A DNA stretch of 64,000 nt from CBDFHV01 sp965247705. GTDB taxonomy: Bacteria > Pseudomonadota > Alphaproteobacteria > Rhodospirillales > CAMCUA01. A program made the position numbers and the translations under genes. The stretch covers positions 248,001-312,000 of the forward strand of contig CBDFHV010000086.1 in NCBI GenBank assembly GCA_965247705.1, read 5' to 3'. Numbering within the stretch: the stretch's first letter is position 1; each line of letters begins with the position of its first letter. The notes under the pieces are model-generated. The model had not been told where the DNA came from. It did not search any database and was given only the letters and a program-made list of their open reading frames with translations. Of this stretch, positions 15,976-23,975 are shown in pieces.

Positions 15976-18240
15976 TCAATCCGCCTCGTCCAGGTCGAGA
16001 CGTGTGGGTGCCCGGCCGACGGCGTGGCGGGCCCAAATGGCCTTGTAGGCCCGCTCCAGGTCGCGCACGAACAGGGGCGTGTCGAACAGGGGCGCGGCCT
16101 CTCGCTGTGAACTCAGGCGGTCCTTGACCGCCGCCAGGGCCGCCGGGTCCCGGGCCAGGGTCGCGGCAAGATCCTGGTAGGCCTCCAGGCTGCCGGTCAC
16201 CAGGTCCGGCATTCCGGCGGCCGTGAGGATGCTCGCCGAAACCCGGGAGGCGAAATGCCGGCCCTCAAGGGTGACCACGGGCACGCCGGCCCACAGGGCG
16301 TCGCTGGTGGTGGTGTGGCCGCCATAGAGCCGGGTGTCGAGGGCCACGTCGGCCAGGGTCATGCGGGCCAGGTGCAGGGGTTTGGGCCGCGTGTCGGAGA
16401 ACACCAGGCGGTCGGCGTCGATGCCGCGATGGGTCGCCTCGCGGCGCAGGTTGTCGCGTACCGTCGTCCCTTCGGCGAACAGCCACAGGGTACTGTCCGG
16501 CACCGCCTTCAGAAGCGCCATCCAGACGTCGAACAGGACCGGGTCCAGCTTGAAGGAACGGTTGAAGGAACAGAACACCGGGCCAGTGTTCGGCAAGCCC
16601 TCGTCGCGCCGGGCAATCGGAGCCGGGTCGATCGGCTGCCCATAATCGGTGACCTGATAGCACTGCGGGAGGCGGATCAGGGACTCCGAGAAATGGGGCG
16701 CCAGGGAATCGGGCGTTACCATCCGGTCGGTGATCAGGTAGTCGAAGAAATCGGCCCCGGTGGTGCCGGGGAATCCCAGATAGCTGACCTGGATCGGCGC
16801 CGGTCGCAGGGCCGAGATCTCCAGCCGCGACCCTTGGGTCCAGCCCTTCAGGTCGACCAGGATGTGGACCCCGTCGTCGCGGATCCGCGCCGCCGCCGAC
16901 AGGGAATCCAGGGACCGGATGTCGACAAAGGAGTCGCAGTCCCGGGCGATCCGCGCGCGGTACGCGCTGCCGTCGTCGGGACCGGTGGAATAGGCGTTGA
17001 CCACATAGGCGCCCCGGTCATGAAGCCCAAAGGCGGACTGCATCAGGTGGGCGGTCGCGTGGTCGTGGAAATCGTTTGACAGGTAGCCGACGACCAGACG
17101 CCCATCGTCGCGGGCGGCGCCGGACGGCGCCACCTGTTCGGCGAGACTGGACACCCGCGCCGATATCTCCCGGCCCCAGGCCCGCGCCACGGCCAGATTG
17201 GCCGCCCCGTCGTCCACCCGGGAGACGTGGATGAAGGGGGTCTCGGCGGGCTTTCGTCCCGCCTCGAGGGCGGTGGCGGTCAGCCGCGCCACGTGGCCTT
17301 CGGCCTCGTCCCAACGGTCCCACGCGCAAAGGTGCTGCACCAGGTGGAAGCGCAGGGCCGCCGCGGGGTCGTGTTCGGCGTTCAGGGCGAGGGCCTGCTC
17401 GGCGCACGACAGCGCCTCCTCCATGGCGCCGGCATCGACCAGGGCCTGGCCCAGGTTGGCGAGGATTTCCGGGTGGGCGCCGCCGGCCTCCAGGGCGCGC
17501 TTGTAGGCGGCAACGGCGCCGGCGGCATCGCCCTGGGCCAAGCGGGCATTTCCCAGGTTGTTCCAGGCTTCCGGAAAATGGTCGCGGATCGCCAGCGCCC
17601 GTTCCAGGGCCTCGACCGCGGCATCGGGGGCGCCCGCCTGGCGCAGGGTGTTGCCCAGGTTGTTCCACGCCTCCGCATAGTCCGGCTGGGCTTCCGCGGC
17701 GCGCCTGTAAAGGGTGATCGCCGTCCCTGTGATCCCCGCCGCCCGAGCCAGGTTGCCCAGGTTGAGGAGCGCTTCCGGGTAGTCCGGACGGATCTCGACG
17801 GCCCGCTGATAGGACCTCGCCGCGCCGTCGAATTCGCCCGCCGCCTGGCGGGCGTTGCCGAGGTTGAAGTGGAGTTCGGGTCGGTCGGGAGACCGCGCCA
17901 GGGCCTTGGCGTAGGCTTCCGCGGCCAGGGCCGGCTTGGCCGCCACCATCAGCGCGTTGCCAAGGGCGAAATAGGCCTCGGCATGGCCGGGATCGCGGGC
18001 CAGCAGGCGGTGCAGCAGGTCCACCGAATCGGCGGCGCGCCCCCGGCGCAGATAGACATCGGCGGCCAGGAACAGCACGTCCGCATCGTCGGGCCGGGAG
18101 TCCAGCACCCGGCGGCACAGGTGCTCCGCCTCTTCCATGCGCCCGCCCTGATAGTGCTCTACCAGCAGGTCCAGGGCCTCGCCCATGGGCAGGGTCGTGG
18201 TGCCGGGCCGTCTGATCTGTCGGCGCAGCTTGCGGTTCAT
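15976..18240 (-). CDS. TPR protein with O-GlcNAc-transferase-like (GT41) C-terminal domain
   Basis: Large 754-residue protein. About nine TPR units of 34 residues fill residues 25-300, with repeated signatures such as PEAWNNLGNARLAQGD and ALAIRDHFPEAWNNLG. The C-terminal half (about 370-740) is of the SPINDLY/O-GlcNAc transferase type: VVGYLSNDFHDHATAHLM, ILVDLKGWTQGSRLEI, RPAPIQVSYLGFPGTTG, VFCSFNRSFKLDP and the UDP-binding end HTTTSDALWAGVPVVTLEG. No signal peptide, so cytoplasmic. Bacterial members glycosylate proteins or act on surface polysaccharide; the target is unknown. A second TPR/glycosyltransferase-like protein lies at 26550. Confidence 0.9.
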   Translation of the reverse strand: MNRKLRRQIRRPGTTTLPMGEALDLLVEHYQGGRMEEAEHLCRRVLDSRPDDADVLFLAADVYLRRGRAADSVDLLHRLLARDPGHAEAYFALGNALMVAAKPALAAEAYAKALARSPDRPELHFNLGNARQAAGEFDGAARSYQRAVEIRPDYPEALLNLGNLARAAGITGTAITLYRRAAEAQPDYAEAWNNLGNTLRQAGAPDAAVEALERALAIRDHFPEAWNNLGNARLAQGDAAGAVAAYKRALEAGGAHPEILANLGQALVDAGAMEEALSCAEQALALNAEHDPAAALRFHLVQHLCAWDRWDEAEGHVARLTATALEAGRKPAETPFIHVSRVDDGAANLAVARAWGREISARVSSLAEQVAPSGAARDDGRLVVGYLSNDFHDHATAHLMQSAFGLHDRGAYVVNAYSTGPDDGSAYRARIARDCDSFVDIRSLDSLSAAARIRDDGVHILVDLKGWTQGSRLEISALRPAPIQVSYLGFPGTTGADFFDYLITDRMVTPDSLAPHFSESLIRLPQCYQVTDYGQPIDPAPIARRDEGLPNTGPVFCSFNRSFKLDPVLFDVWMALLKAVPDSTLWLFAEGTTVRDNLRREATHRGIDADRLVFSDTRPKPLHLARMTLADVALDTRLYGGHTTTSDALWAGVPVVTLEGRHFASRVSASILTAAGMPDLVTGSLEAYQDLAATLARDPAALAAVKDRLSSQREAAPLFDTPLFVRDLERAYKAIWARHAVGRAPTRLDLDEAD

Positions 18241-18295
18241 GGTTGCAGTCCGGAACGGGCGCGGCGCCTCCTACGGTTGGCGCCCGCGCGACGGC

Positions 18296-18817
18296 TCAAC
18301 CTTTGGTCCTGTTCAACTTGGCGGTGACGGTGCGGTACTGCTCGCCGTCGCGGATCCGGGTGAACAGAAGGTCGAGGCCTCCGGCGGTGACGGTGCGCTC
18401 GTATACCTGCATTTCATAGCCGCCCTCGTCGGTCACCAGCAGGGCGTAGACGGTCAGGGTCTTGTCGACGATGCGCGCCCACACGTAGGGTTCGCCCTTC
18501 AGCGGGTCCAGGGGAACGGGGGCGCCAAACTTGTTCTTCCGCATGGCCGAGGCGAAGATGCTGCCGCGGTTGGTGGGGCGGAAATGGATCGAATAGGACT
18601 TGCGCTTCACTTTGCCGGTCGCCAGGTGGGTGGTCGTCGACCAGTCGATAACGAACCCGTCTCCTTTCGGGCGGATGGCCACCGCGGCGTCCCGCGACGA
18701 AAATGTAGGATCGTCACTGGCGATATCGTGCCCGATGTAGGTGCCAACGAACGGCTCGATGACGTGGCCGTCTTGTGCCATGGCCGGCATTGCCACCAGG
18801 CACACGAGACCGATCAA
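18296..18817 (-). CDS. Hypothetical exported protein
   Basis: About 173 residues as read from TTG 18817. The N-terminus is the core of a Sec signal peptide (IGLVCLVAMPAMAQ). The upstream in-frame codons add a fitting charged segment, KRSFSILL, preceded by AAGGAG, yet offer no ATG, GTG or TTG, so the true start is uncertain and may be a near-cognate codon such as ACG. The mature part (FVGTYIGHDIASDD, FRPTNRGSIFASAM, YEMQVYERTVTAGGLDLLFTRIRDG) looks like a small beta-barrel lipocalin-type fold, but I recognise no family. It is 55 bp downstream-side of the TPR gene start and divergent from the adenylate cyclase. Confidence 0.65.
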   Translation of the reverse strand: MIGLVCLVAMPAMAQDGHVIEPFVGTYIGHDIASDDPTFSSRDAAVAIRPKGDGFVIDWSTTTHLATGKVKRKSYSIHFRPTNRGSIFASAMRKNKFGAPVPLDPLKGEPYVWARIVDKTLTVYALLVTDEGGYEMQVYERTVTAGGLDLLFTRIRDGEQYRTVTAKLNRTKG

Positions 18818-19080
18818 CAGGATAGAGAAGCTTCTCTTGGTGGTCGTGATGCTCCTTGGCTGTCTAAGCCCCCCATCAGGACTCCCCCGTCGGCCATTGT
18901 GCTGAATCCCGTCGGCGGGCGCGAGCTTAAACTCTACTCCGATGGCGAGATCCCGAATTTATACCGCAATCGTGACGGTTCGTGAAAAACCCGGGATGGC
19001 GTCGGTCGCCGGCCCTTCCTATAGTCGTGCCTCGGCGGTGTCATGACCATCTTGGAGGCGGTTACGGGGACGGAAAGTCC

Positions 19081-20487
19081 ATGAAGGACAAGCTGTTGTC
19101 GCTAGCCTTCGGAGACCAGGGACCCTCGCGCCTGCCGGAGCGGGTTCGCCAGTCCATCTCGGCCCACCAGTTTCAGAGCGAAATCCTCATCGGCTGGGTG
19201 CAGCTGGTGCTGGTGGGCTTCTTCGGCGCCCTCTACGCCATCGCGCCCAAAACCTCGGAGGTCACGATCCATGCCCCGGTGCCTTGGGCCCTGGGTCTCT
19301 ACCTGATTTTCACGGTGGTCCGTCTTGCCTGCGGCTACAAGCGCTTCCTGCCTTCCTGGCTGCTGCTGTTGTCGGTGGCCGCGGACATGGGGCTGCTGCT
19401 GGTGCTCATCTGGAGCTTCCACATCCAGTACGATCAGCCCGCGCCGTTTTATCTCAAGGCACCGACGCTGCTTTACGCGTTCATTTTTATCTCGTTGCGC
19501 ACGCTTCGCTTCGAGCCCCGCTACGTCGTCGCCGCCGGCGTGACCGCGGCGGCGGGGTGGCTGGTGCTGTTGGGCTACGCCCTTTACAGCAGCCAGAACG
19601 TGATCCTGGGGCAGTCGGAGAGCGTGATCACCCGCGACTACGTCCTCTACATGACCTCCAACCGGGTGCTGATCGGGGCGGAGATCGACAAAATCATCTC
19701 CATCCTGCTGGTCACCCTGGTGCTGGCCATTGCCCTGGTGCGCGGGCAGCGCCTTCTGGTGCGCTCGATCCAGAGCGGCACGGAGGCGCAAGACCTGTCG
19801 CGGTTCGTCTCGCCGGAGATCGCCAATCGTATCACCACCGCCGACGAAGCGATCCGCGCCGGCGACGGGGAGGTCAAGGAAGCCACCGTCATGTTTACGG
19901 ATATCGAGGGCTTTTCCGCGATCTCCGAGCGTCTCAGCCCTCAGGACTTGATCCGCTGCCTCAACGACTACTTCACCGCCCTCGACGCGGTGATTCGCCA
20001 CCACGGGGGCGTCATCACCCAGTTCGAGGGCGACGCCCTGCTGGTCACCTTCAACACCGTGCACCCCGACCCGGACCACGCGGCCAACGCCGTGCGCACG
20101 GCGCTCGCCATCCAGGCGGTGATCCGGGAGCGGCAGTTTGGCGCCGGCGTGCGGTGGAAGACCCGCTGCGGCATCAATACCGGCACCATGGTCGCCGGTG
20201 CCTTCGGCAGCGACGAACGGCTGCTGTTCACCGTCCACGGCGACGAGGTGAACATCGCCTCCCGGCTGGAGCAACTGAACAAGGAATACGGTACCTACAT
20301 CATGGTCTCGGAAAGCACCGCCCGTATTTGCGGCACCGATTTCCCCTTCGAACGCAAGGGCACCGTCACCATGCGCGGCCGAGCGACGACGACGACGGTC
20401 TACGCCCTGGCGGTGGATGCGGTGCCGCCGCCGCCTTCCCCCCCGCTGTTGCCGTCGTCGCCGGACACCGCCGAGGCCGCTTCCTGA
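19081..20487 (+). CDS. Membrane-anchored class III adenylate/guanylate cyclase
   Basis: About 468 residues: five or six transmembrane segments in residues 35-230 (for example LVLVGFFGALYAIAP, LYLIFTVVRLACGY, LLLLSVAADMGLLLVLIW, IISILLVTLVLAIALV), then a cytoplasmic cyclase domain from about 265. Metal-binding aspartates are visible in VMFTDIEGFSAISERL (near 274) and FEGDALLVTFN (near 317). The start ATG 19081 gives a normal charged N-terminus. It makes cAMP or cGMP from the nucleotide triphosphate. A cyclic-nucleotide-binding TPR protein at 29447 is the only obvious nearby candidate effector. The C-terminus is a short proline-rich tail. Confidence 0.92.
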   Translation: MKDKLLSLAFGDQGPSRLPERVRQSISAHQFQSEILIGWVQLVLVGFFGALYAIAPKTSEVTIHAPVPWALGLYLIFTVVRLACGYKRFLPSWLLLLSVAADMGLLLVLIWSFHIQYDQPAPFYLKAPTLLYAFIFISLRTLRFEPRYVVAAGVTAAAGWLVLLGYALYSSQNVILGQSESVITRDYVLYMTSNRVLIGAEIDKIISILLVTLVLAIALVRGQRLLVRSIQSGTEAQDLSRFVSPEIANRITTADEAIRAGDGEVKEATVMFTDIEGFSAISERLSPQDLIRCLNDYFTALDAVIRHHGGVITQFEGDALLVTFNTVHPDPDHAANAVRTALAIQAVIRERQFGAGVRWKTRCGINTGTMVAGAFGSDERLLFTVHGDEVNIASRLEQLNKEYGTYIMVSESTARICGTDFPFERKGTVTMRGRATTTTVYALAVDAVPPPPSPPLLPSSPDTAEAAS

Positions 20488-20575
20488 AATCCCGAGCAGC
20501 GCTCGCGCGGATGTGGATTGCCGGCTTTCGGCTGTCGTGGCTTGCTGCCCACCGCCCAAGACAGGAGCAAACCCC

Positions 20576-21991
20576 GTGACCCTGGCTGCCCTCAGCCCAT
20601 GGGCCGTGATCGTCGCCTACGGCGCCTTCGTCTGGTGGTTGACCCCCCGCAAGGTAGGGGCGGGGGCGTTCTTCGACGGTTCCGGCGAGGAGGGCCGGGC
20701 ACCGGGCCTGGTCCTGCTGGTGGCCAGTGCCGCCATCACTTGGATTTTCGCCAAGTCCATCGCCAACGCCGCCGGCCTGGCCTACGCCTTCGGACCCATC
20801 GGCGGCCTCGGCTACGCCGCCTACTACCTGTGCTTTCCGGTGGTGGGAATCGCCATCTACCTGCTGCGCAGCCGGGGCGGCCATGACTCCCTGGCCGGGT
20901 TCCTGGTGGCCAAATACGGTCCCCTCTGCGCCAAGCTGTTCCTGGCCGCCATCGCCATTCGCCTGTTCAACGAGGTGTGGTCCAACACCAAGGTGGGCGC
21001 GCTCTACTTCGGCGCCGAGGGTAGCGGCGCCTACTGGCTGGCGGTGGCGGCGATCACCGCCTTCACCCTCTACTATACATGGCGCGGTGGATTGCGGTCC
21101 AGCCTGGTGACCGACGGCGGCCAGATGCTGCTGGCCGGGGTGCTGCTGGTCATCGTCCTGGCGGCGGTGGTGCCCGGCCTGCCCGCGGGGGCCCTGGCGC
21201 CGGGGGCGCCGGCGGTGCACGCCGCCGGCACCACGTTTCTGTGCCTGGCCCTGGTCCAGGCGCTGAGCTACGGATTCCATGACCCGGCGCTTACCGACCG
21301 GGCCTTCATCACCCGCCCGGGGCTGATGCTGCGGGCCTTTTTCCTGGCCGGCCTGGTGGCGGGTGGCTTCATCCTGCTGTTTTCCACCGTCGGCCTCCAT
21401 GCCCGGGCGATGGGGCTTGGTGGCAATCCCAGTGTCGCGGTGCCGGCGGCCCTTGGCCTGCCCTTCATGCTGGTGTTCAACGCCATCATGCTGACCAGCG
21501 CCGGATCGACCCTGGATTCGACCTTTGCCTCCACCGCCAAGCTGGGGGCCCGGGACTGGCGGAACGATCGGGCGCCACCCTCCGACGCCCACGCCACCCG
21601 CGGCCGGCGCCTGATGGTGGTTATCGCGCTCTTGGGCAACGCGCCGCTGCTGAGCCTCTATGGGGGCGATGCGGTGGGGCCGGCCATCATCGCCGCCACG
21701 ACGATCAGCGGCACCATGGTGATGGGCCTGGCGCCAATTTTCCTGCTCGCCTGGATTCGCCCGGCCGGCGCCCTCAGCTTCCATCTGGCGTTCTGGCCCG
21801 GCCTGCTTCTCGGCGTGCTGATAACCCTGGAGGGGATGACCGGCGCCGCCCTGCTGCCGGCCGCCATCGACCTGGGCAGCGGCAAGTACGCCGATGACCT
21901 GGGCGTCAACGTCTTTGGCCTCATGGTGTGCACGGCGGGCTATCTGGTGGGCGCGGCCGTGGAGTCGCGGCGGGCTCAAAACCCGGCATAA
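20576..21991 (+). CDS. Sodium:solute symporter family protein (SSS-like)
   Basis: Integral membrane transporter of 471 residues with about twelve hydrophobic segments. It starts at GTG 20576 after CAGGAG, giving VTLAALSPWAVIVAYGAFVWW. Family-like features include the first broken helix region ASAAITWIFAKSIANAAGLAYAFG, GGHDSLAGFLVAKYG, and SAGSTLDSTFASTAKLGARD near residue 310, which is a counterpart of the SSS Na-binding serine-rich helix. The substrate is unknown. It is followed on the same strand by a run of hairpins ending in a terminator. Confidence 0.82.
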   Translation: MTLAALSPWAVIVAYGAFVWWLTPRKVGAGAFFDGSGEEGRAPGLVLLVASAAITWIFAKSIANAAGLAYAFGPIGGLGYAAYYLCFPVVGIAIYLLRSRGGHDSLAGFLVAKYGPLCAKLFLAAIAIRLFNEVWSNTKVGALYFGAEGSGAYWLAVAAITAFTLYYTWRGGLRSSLVTDGGQMLLAGVLLVIVLAAVVPGLPAGALAPGAPAVHAAGTTFLCLALVQALSYGFHDPALTDRAFITRPGLMLRAFFLAGLVAGGFILLFSTVGLHARAMGLGGNPSVAVPAALGLPFMLVFNAIMLTSAGSTLDSTFASTAKLGARDWRNDRAPPSDAHATRGRRLMVVIALLGNAPLLSLYGGDAVGPAIIAATTISGTMVMGLAPIFLLAWIRPAGALSFHLAFWPGLLLGVLITLEGMTGAALLPAAIDLGSGKYADDLGVNVFGLMVCTAGYLVGAAVESRRAQNPA

Positions 21992-22024
21992 TCTCGCCAC
22001 ATTCATATTCTCTAATCCGCGCTA

Positions 22025-22141
22025 GTCAGACCTCCAAATCTGACCCCTTCCGGAGAGGGACCCCCCCTCCCTTCTCCGGTGCCCATATCCGGCTGCAAGA
22101 GCCGGACCCTAGGCCGGGACCTTCGGGTCCCGGCCTTTTTT
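22025..22141 (+). ncRNA. Candidate structured small RNA or transcript tail of four hairpins
   Basis: Four consecutive hairpins occupy the intergenic space after the symporter: 22025-22030 with 22039-22044 (loop CCTCCAAA), 22050-22059 with 22070-22079 (C-rich loop), 22088-22094 with 22100-22106, and 22112-22121 with 22126-22135 followed by six T. The first loop carries CCTCC, complementary to Shine-Dalgarno sequences, a feature known from anti-SD small RNAs of alphaproteobacteria. I cannot place it in a named family and see no clear promoter. It could instead be the 3' end of the symporter mRNA. Confidence 0.4.
22112..22141 (+). terminator. Rho-independent terminator
   Basis: A perfect 10-bp stem (22112-22121 with 22126-22135), a TTCG tetraloop and six T residues. 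It is oriented to end rightward transcription coming from the symporter or from a small RNA ahead of ccmA. Confidence 0.9.
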
Positions 22142-22167
22142 GGGGTAGGAGCCTGATCAAGAGCGGC

Positions 22168-22287
22168 ATCCGATCGGTTGGAATCGTCCTCGGCAATCCA
22201 ATCGTCGGATAATGCTGCTCTAACACATTGAAATTAGGGCAATTTCATCCAATCAGTTGGAACCGAACCGGTTCCAACTGATTGGAT
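22168..22287. repeat. Two related palindromic units upstream of ccmA
   Basis: The second unit (22247-22287) is a perfect inverted repeat with 18-base arms, ATCCAATCAGTTGGAACC and its complement, around GAACC. The first (22168-22210) is an imperfect version: ATCCGATCGGTTGGA pairs with TCCAATCGTCGGAT. They flank CTCTAACACATTGAAATTAGGGC. Such units resemble dispersed intergenic palindromes of alphaproteobacteria. They sit within 45 bp of the ccmA start and could affect its expression. Confidence 0.7.
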
Positions 22288-22329
22288 ATTGCTCTAGTCT
22301 GCCCCCGGCGTTGACGGGGCCGGAACCCA

Positions 22330-22980
22330 ATGAGTCAGTTCCAAGGCGAGGACCTCACCTGCGTGCGCGGGGAGCGGCTGGTGTTTACCGGCCTCGGCTT
22401 TCGCCTCGAGGCCGGCGGCGCGCTGGTGCTGACGGGGCCCAACGGCAGCGGCAAGTCGAGCCTGCTGCGCATCATGGCCGGCCTGCTGCCGCCGGCCCAG
22501 GGCGCGCTAATTTGGGACGGTCAAGGTGTGGACGAGGAGCCCGAGGCCCATCGGGAGCGGCTTCACTACGTGGGCCACAGCGATCCCCTCAAGCCGATGC
22601 TGACGGTGGCCGAAAACCTGGGCTTCTGGGCCGACCTGCGCAGCGGACAACGGGGGCGTGAGGCGGCGCTTCGCGACGCCCTCGACGGCTTCGGCCTCGG
22701 CTCCCTGTTCGATCTTCCCGCCCGGTTCCTGTCGGCGGGGCAGCGGCGGCGGGTCAACCTGGCGCGCCTGCTGGCGGCCCCGGCCCCCCTGTGGCTGTTG
22801 GACGAGCCGGCGACGGCTCTCGACGCGGCCTCGGTCGATGCCCTGCGGCATGCGGTCCAGGGTCACCGCGCCGCTGGCGGTCTGGTGGTCGCCTCCACCC
22901 ACGCCGACCTGGGCCTCGACCAGGCGACGGGGCTGGACCTGGAGGCCCATGCCCAGCCGCCCCTCGAGCCCGTCCCGTGA
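22330..22980 (+). CDS. ccmA: Haem exporter ATP-binding protein CcmA
   Basis: ATPase of the CcmABCD system for cytochrome c maturation, which releases holo-CcmE; 216 residues. Walker A TGPNGSGKSSLLRI is near residues 36-49, the Q-loop region YVGHSDPLKPMLTVAENL near 79-96, signature LSAGQRRRVNLARL near 136-149, and Walker B LWLLDEPATALDA near 155-167. The short length and HSDPLKP loop fit CcmA rather than generic ATPases. Its TGA overlaps the GTG of ccmB. ccmC and later genes are not adjacent. Confidence 0.93.
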   Translation: MSQFQGEDLTCVRGERLVFTGLGFRLEAGGALVLTGPNGSGKSSLLRIMAGLLPPAQGALIWDGQGVDEEPEAHRERLHYVGHSDPLKPMLTVAENLGFWADLRSGQRGREAALRDALDGFGLGSLFDLPARFLSAGQRRRVNLARLLAAPAPLWLLDEPATALDAASVDALRHAVQGHRAAGGLVVASTHADLGLDQATGLDLEAHAQPPLEPVP

Positions 22981-23642
22981 GCCGTTTCCTCGTCATCGTG
23001 CGCCGCGATCTGCGGCTGGCCCTGCGCCAGGGGGCGGACAGCCTGCTGGTGACCGCCTTTTTCGTCATCGCGGTGGTACTGTTTCCGTTCGGCGTCGGGC
23101 CGGAGGCCAATATCCTCGCCCGCATCAGCGCCGGGGTGATCTGGGTCGCCGCCCTGCTCGCCGCCATGCTGTCCCTGGAGCGCCTGTTCCACGCCGACTA
23201 CGAGGACGGCAGCCTGGAACTCATCGCCCTCCAGCCAGTGGCCCTGGAGGCGGTGGTGCTGGCCAAGGTGGCCGCCCATTGGCTGACCACGGGCTTGCCG
23301 CTGCTGGTCGCGGCACCCCTGCTGGCGGTGCTCCTCAACATGAGCGGGGATGGGTTCGCCGTGCTGGCCATCGCCCTGCTTCTGGGCACGCCGGCGCTGA
23401 GCCTCATCGGCGCCGTGGGCGCGGCCCTGATCCTCGGCGCGCGGCGCGGCGGCGTGCTGCTGTCGCTGCTGGTGCTGCCCCTTTTCATTCCGGTGCTGAT
23501 CTTCGGCGTCAGCGCGGTGGACGCGGCCATCGGCGGCTACGCGGTCCAGCCCCACCTGCTGATCCTGGGCGGCCTGTTGACCGCCGCCCTGCCCCTGTGC
23601 ACCTGGGCGGCGGCCGCGGCCCTGCGCCAGGCACTGGAGTAA
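22977..23642 (+). CDS. ccmB: Haem exporter membrane subunit CcmB
   Basis: Membrane partner of CcmA, 221 residues with six transmembrane segments. The GTG start overlaps the ccmA stop (GTGA), giving the family-like opening SRFLVIVRRDLRLALRQGADSL. Landmarks are LFPFGVGPEANILARISAGVIWVAALLAAMLSLERLF near residues 37-70, the DGSLELIALQP cytoplasmic loop near 77, and VLPLFIPVLIFGVSAV near 163. Translational coupling and motif order leave little doubt. ccmC does not follow; the next gene encodes a YciI-like protein. Confidence 0.93.
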   Translation: MSRFLVIVRRDLRLALRQGADSLLVTAFFVIAVVLFPFGVGPEANILARISAGVIWVAALLAAMLSLERLFHADYEDGSLELIALQPVALEAVVLAKVAAHWLTTGLPLLVAAPLLAVLLNMSGDGFAVLAIALLLGTPALSLIGAVGAALILGARRGGVLLSLLVLPLFIPVLIFGVSAVDAAIGGYAVQPHLLILGGLLTAALPLCTWAAAAALRQALE

Positions 23643-23674
23643 TTCCAAAGAGCACCGATAAAGGAGTCTTGCCC

Positions 23675-23959
23675 ATGCAGTACCTGATCATCGCCATGGA
23701 CGGCGCCGACGACGACGCCCCGGGCCGCCGGCAGGCGGTGCGCGACGCTCATCTGGAGGGCGTTCGAGCCATGAAGGAAGCCGGCACCCTGCTGACGGGG
23801 GGCGCTATCCTGGACGACGGGGGCCGCATGATCGGCTCCGCCTGCATCGTCGACTTTCCCACCGCCGACGAACTCGACGCCTGGCTGAAGACCGATCCCT
23901 ACGTGACCGGGGACGTATGGCGCGACATCCAGGTCAAGCCCTTCCGGGTGGCCCTGTAG
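23675..23959 (+). CDS. YciI-like family protein
   Basis: Small cytoplasmic protein of 94 residues with the ferredoxin-like YCII fold. It opens with MQYLIIAMDGADDDAPGRR and contains AHLEGVRAMKEAGTLLTGGAILDD, in which the conserved histidine (near residue 28) and the LxGG turn sit where YciI proteins have them, then AWLKTDPYVTGDVWRDIQVKPFRV. The role of the family is poorly defined. A clear AAGGAGT precedes it, 32 bp after ccmB, so it is probably cotranscribed. Confidence 0.88.
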   Translation: MQYLIIAMDGADDDAPGRRQAVRDAHLEGVRAMKEAGTLLTGGAILDDGGRMIGSACIVDFPTADELDAWLKTDPYVTGDVWRDIQVKPFRVAL

Positions 23960-23975
23960 GGTCGTCTCTTGCGCC

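Noticed and set aside
20366..22006. Leftward open frame of 546 codons opposite the symporter
   Set aside because: Composition is histidine, glutamine and glycine rich, as expected from the reverse strand of a hydrophobic membrane protein. No start site.
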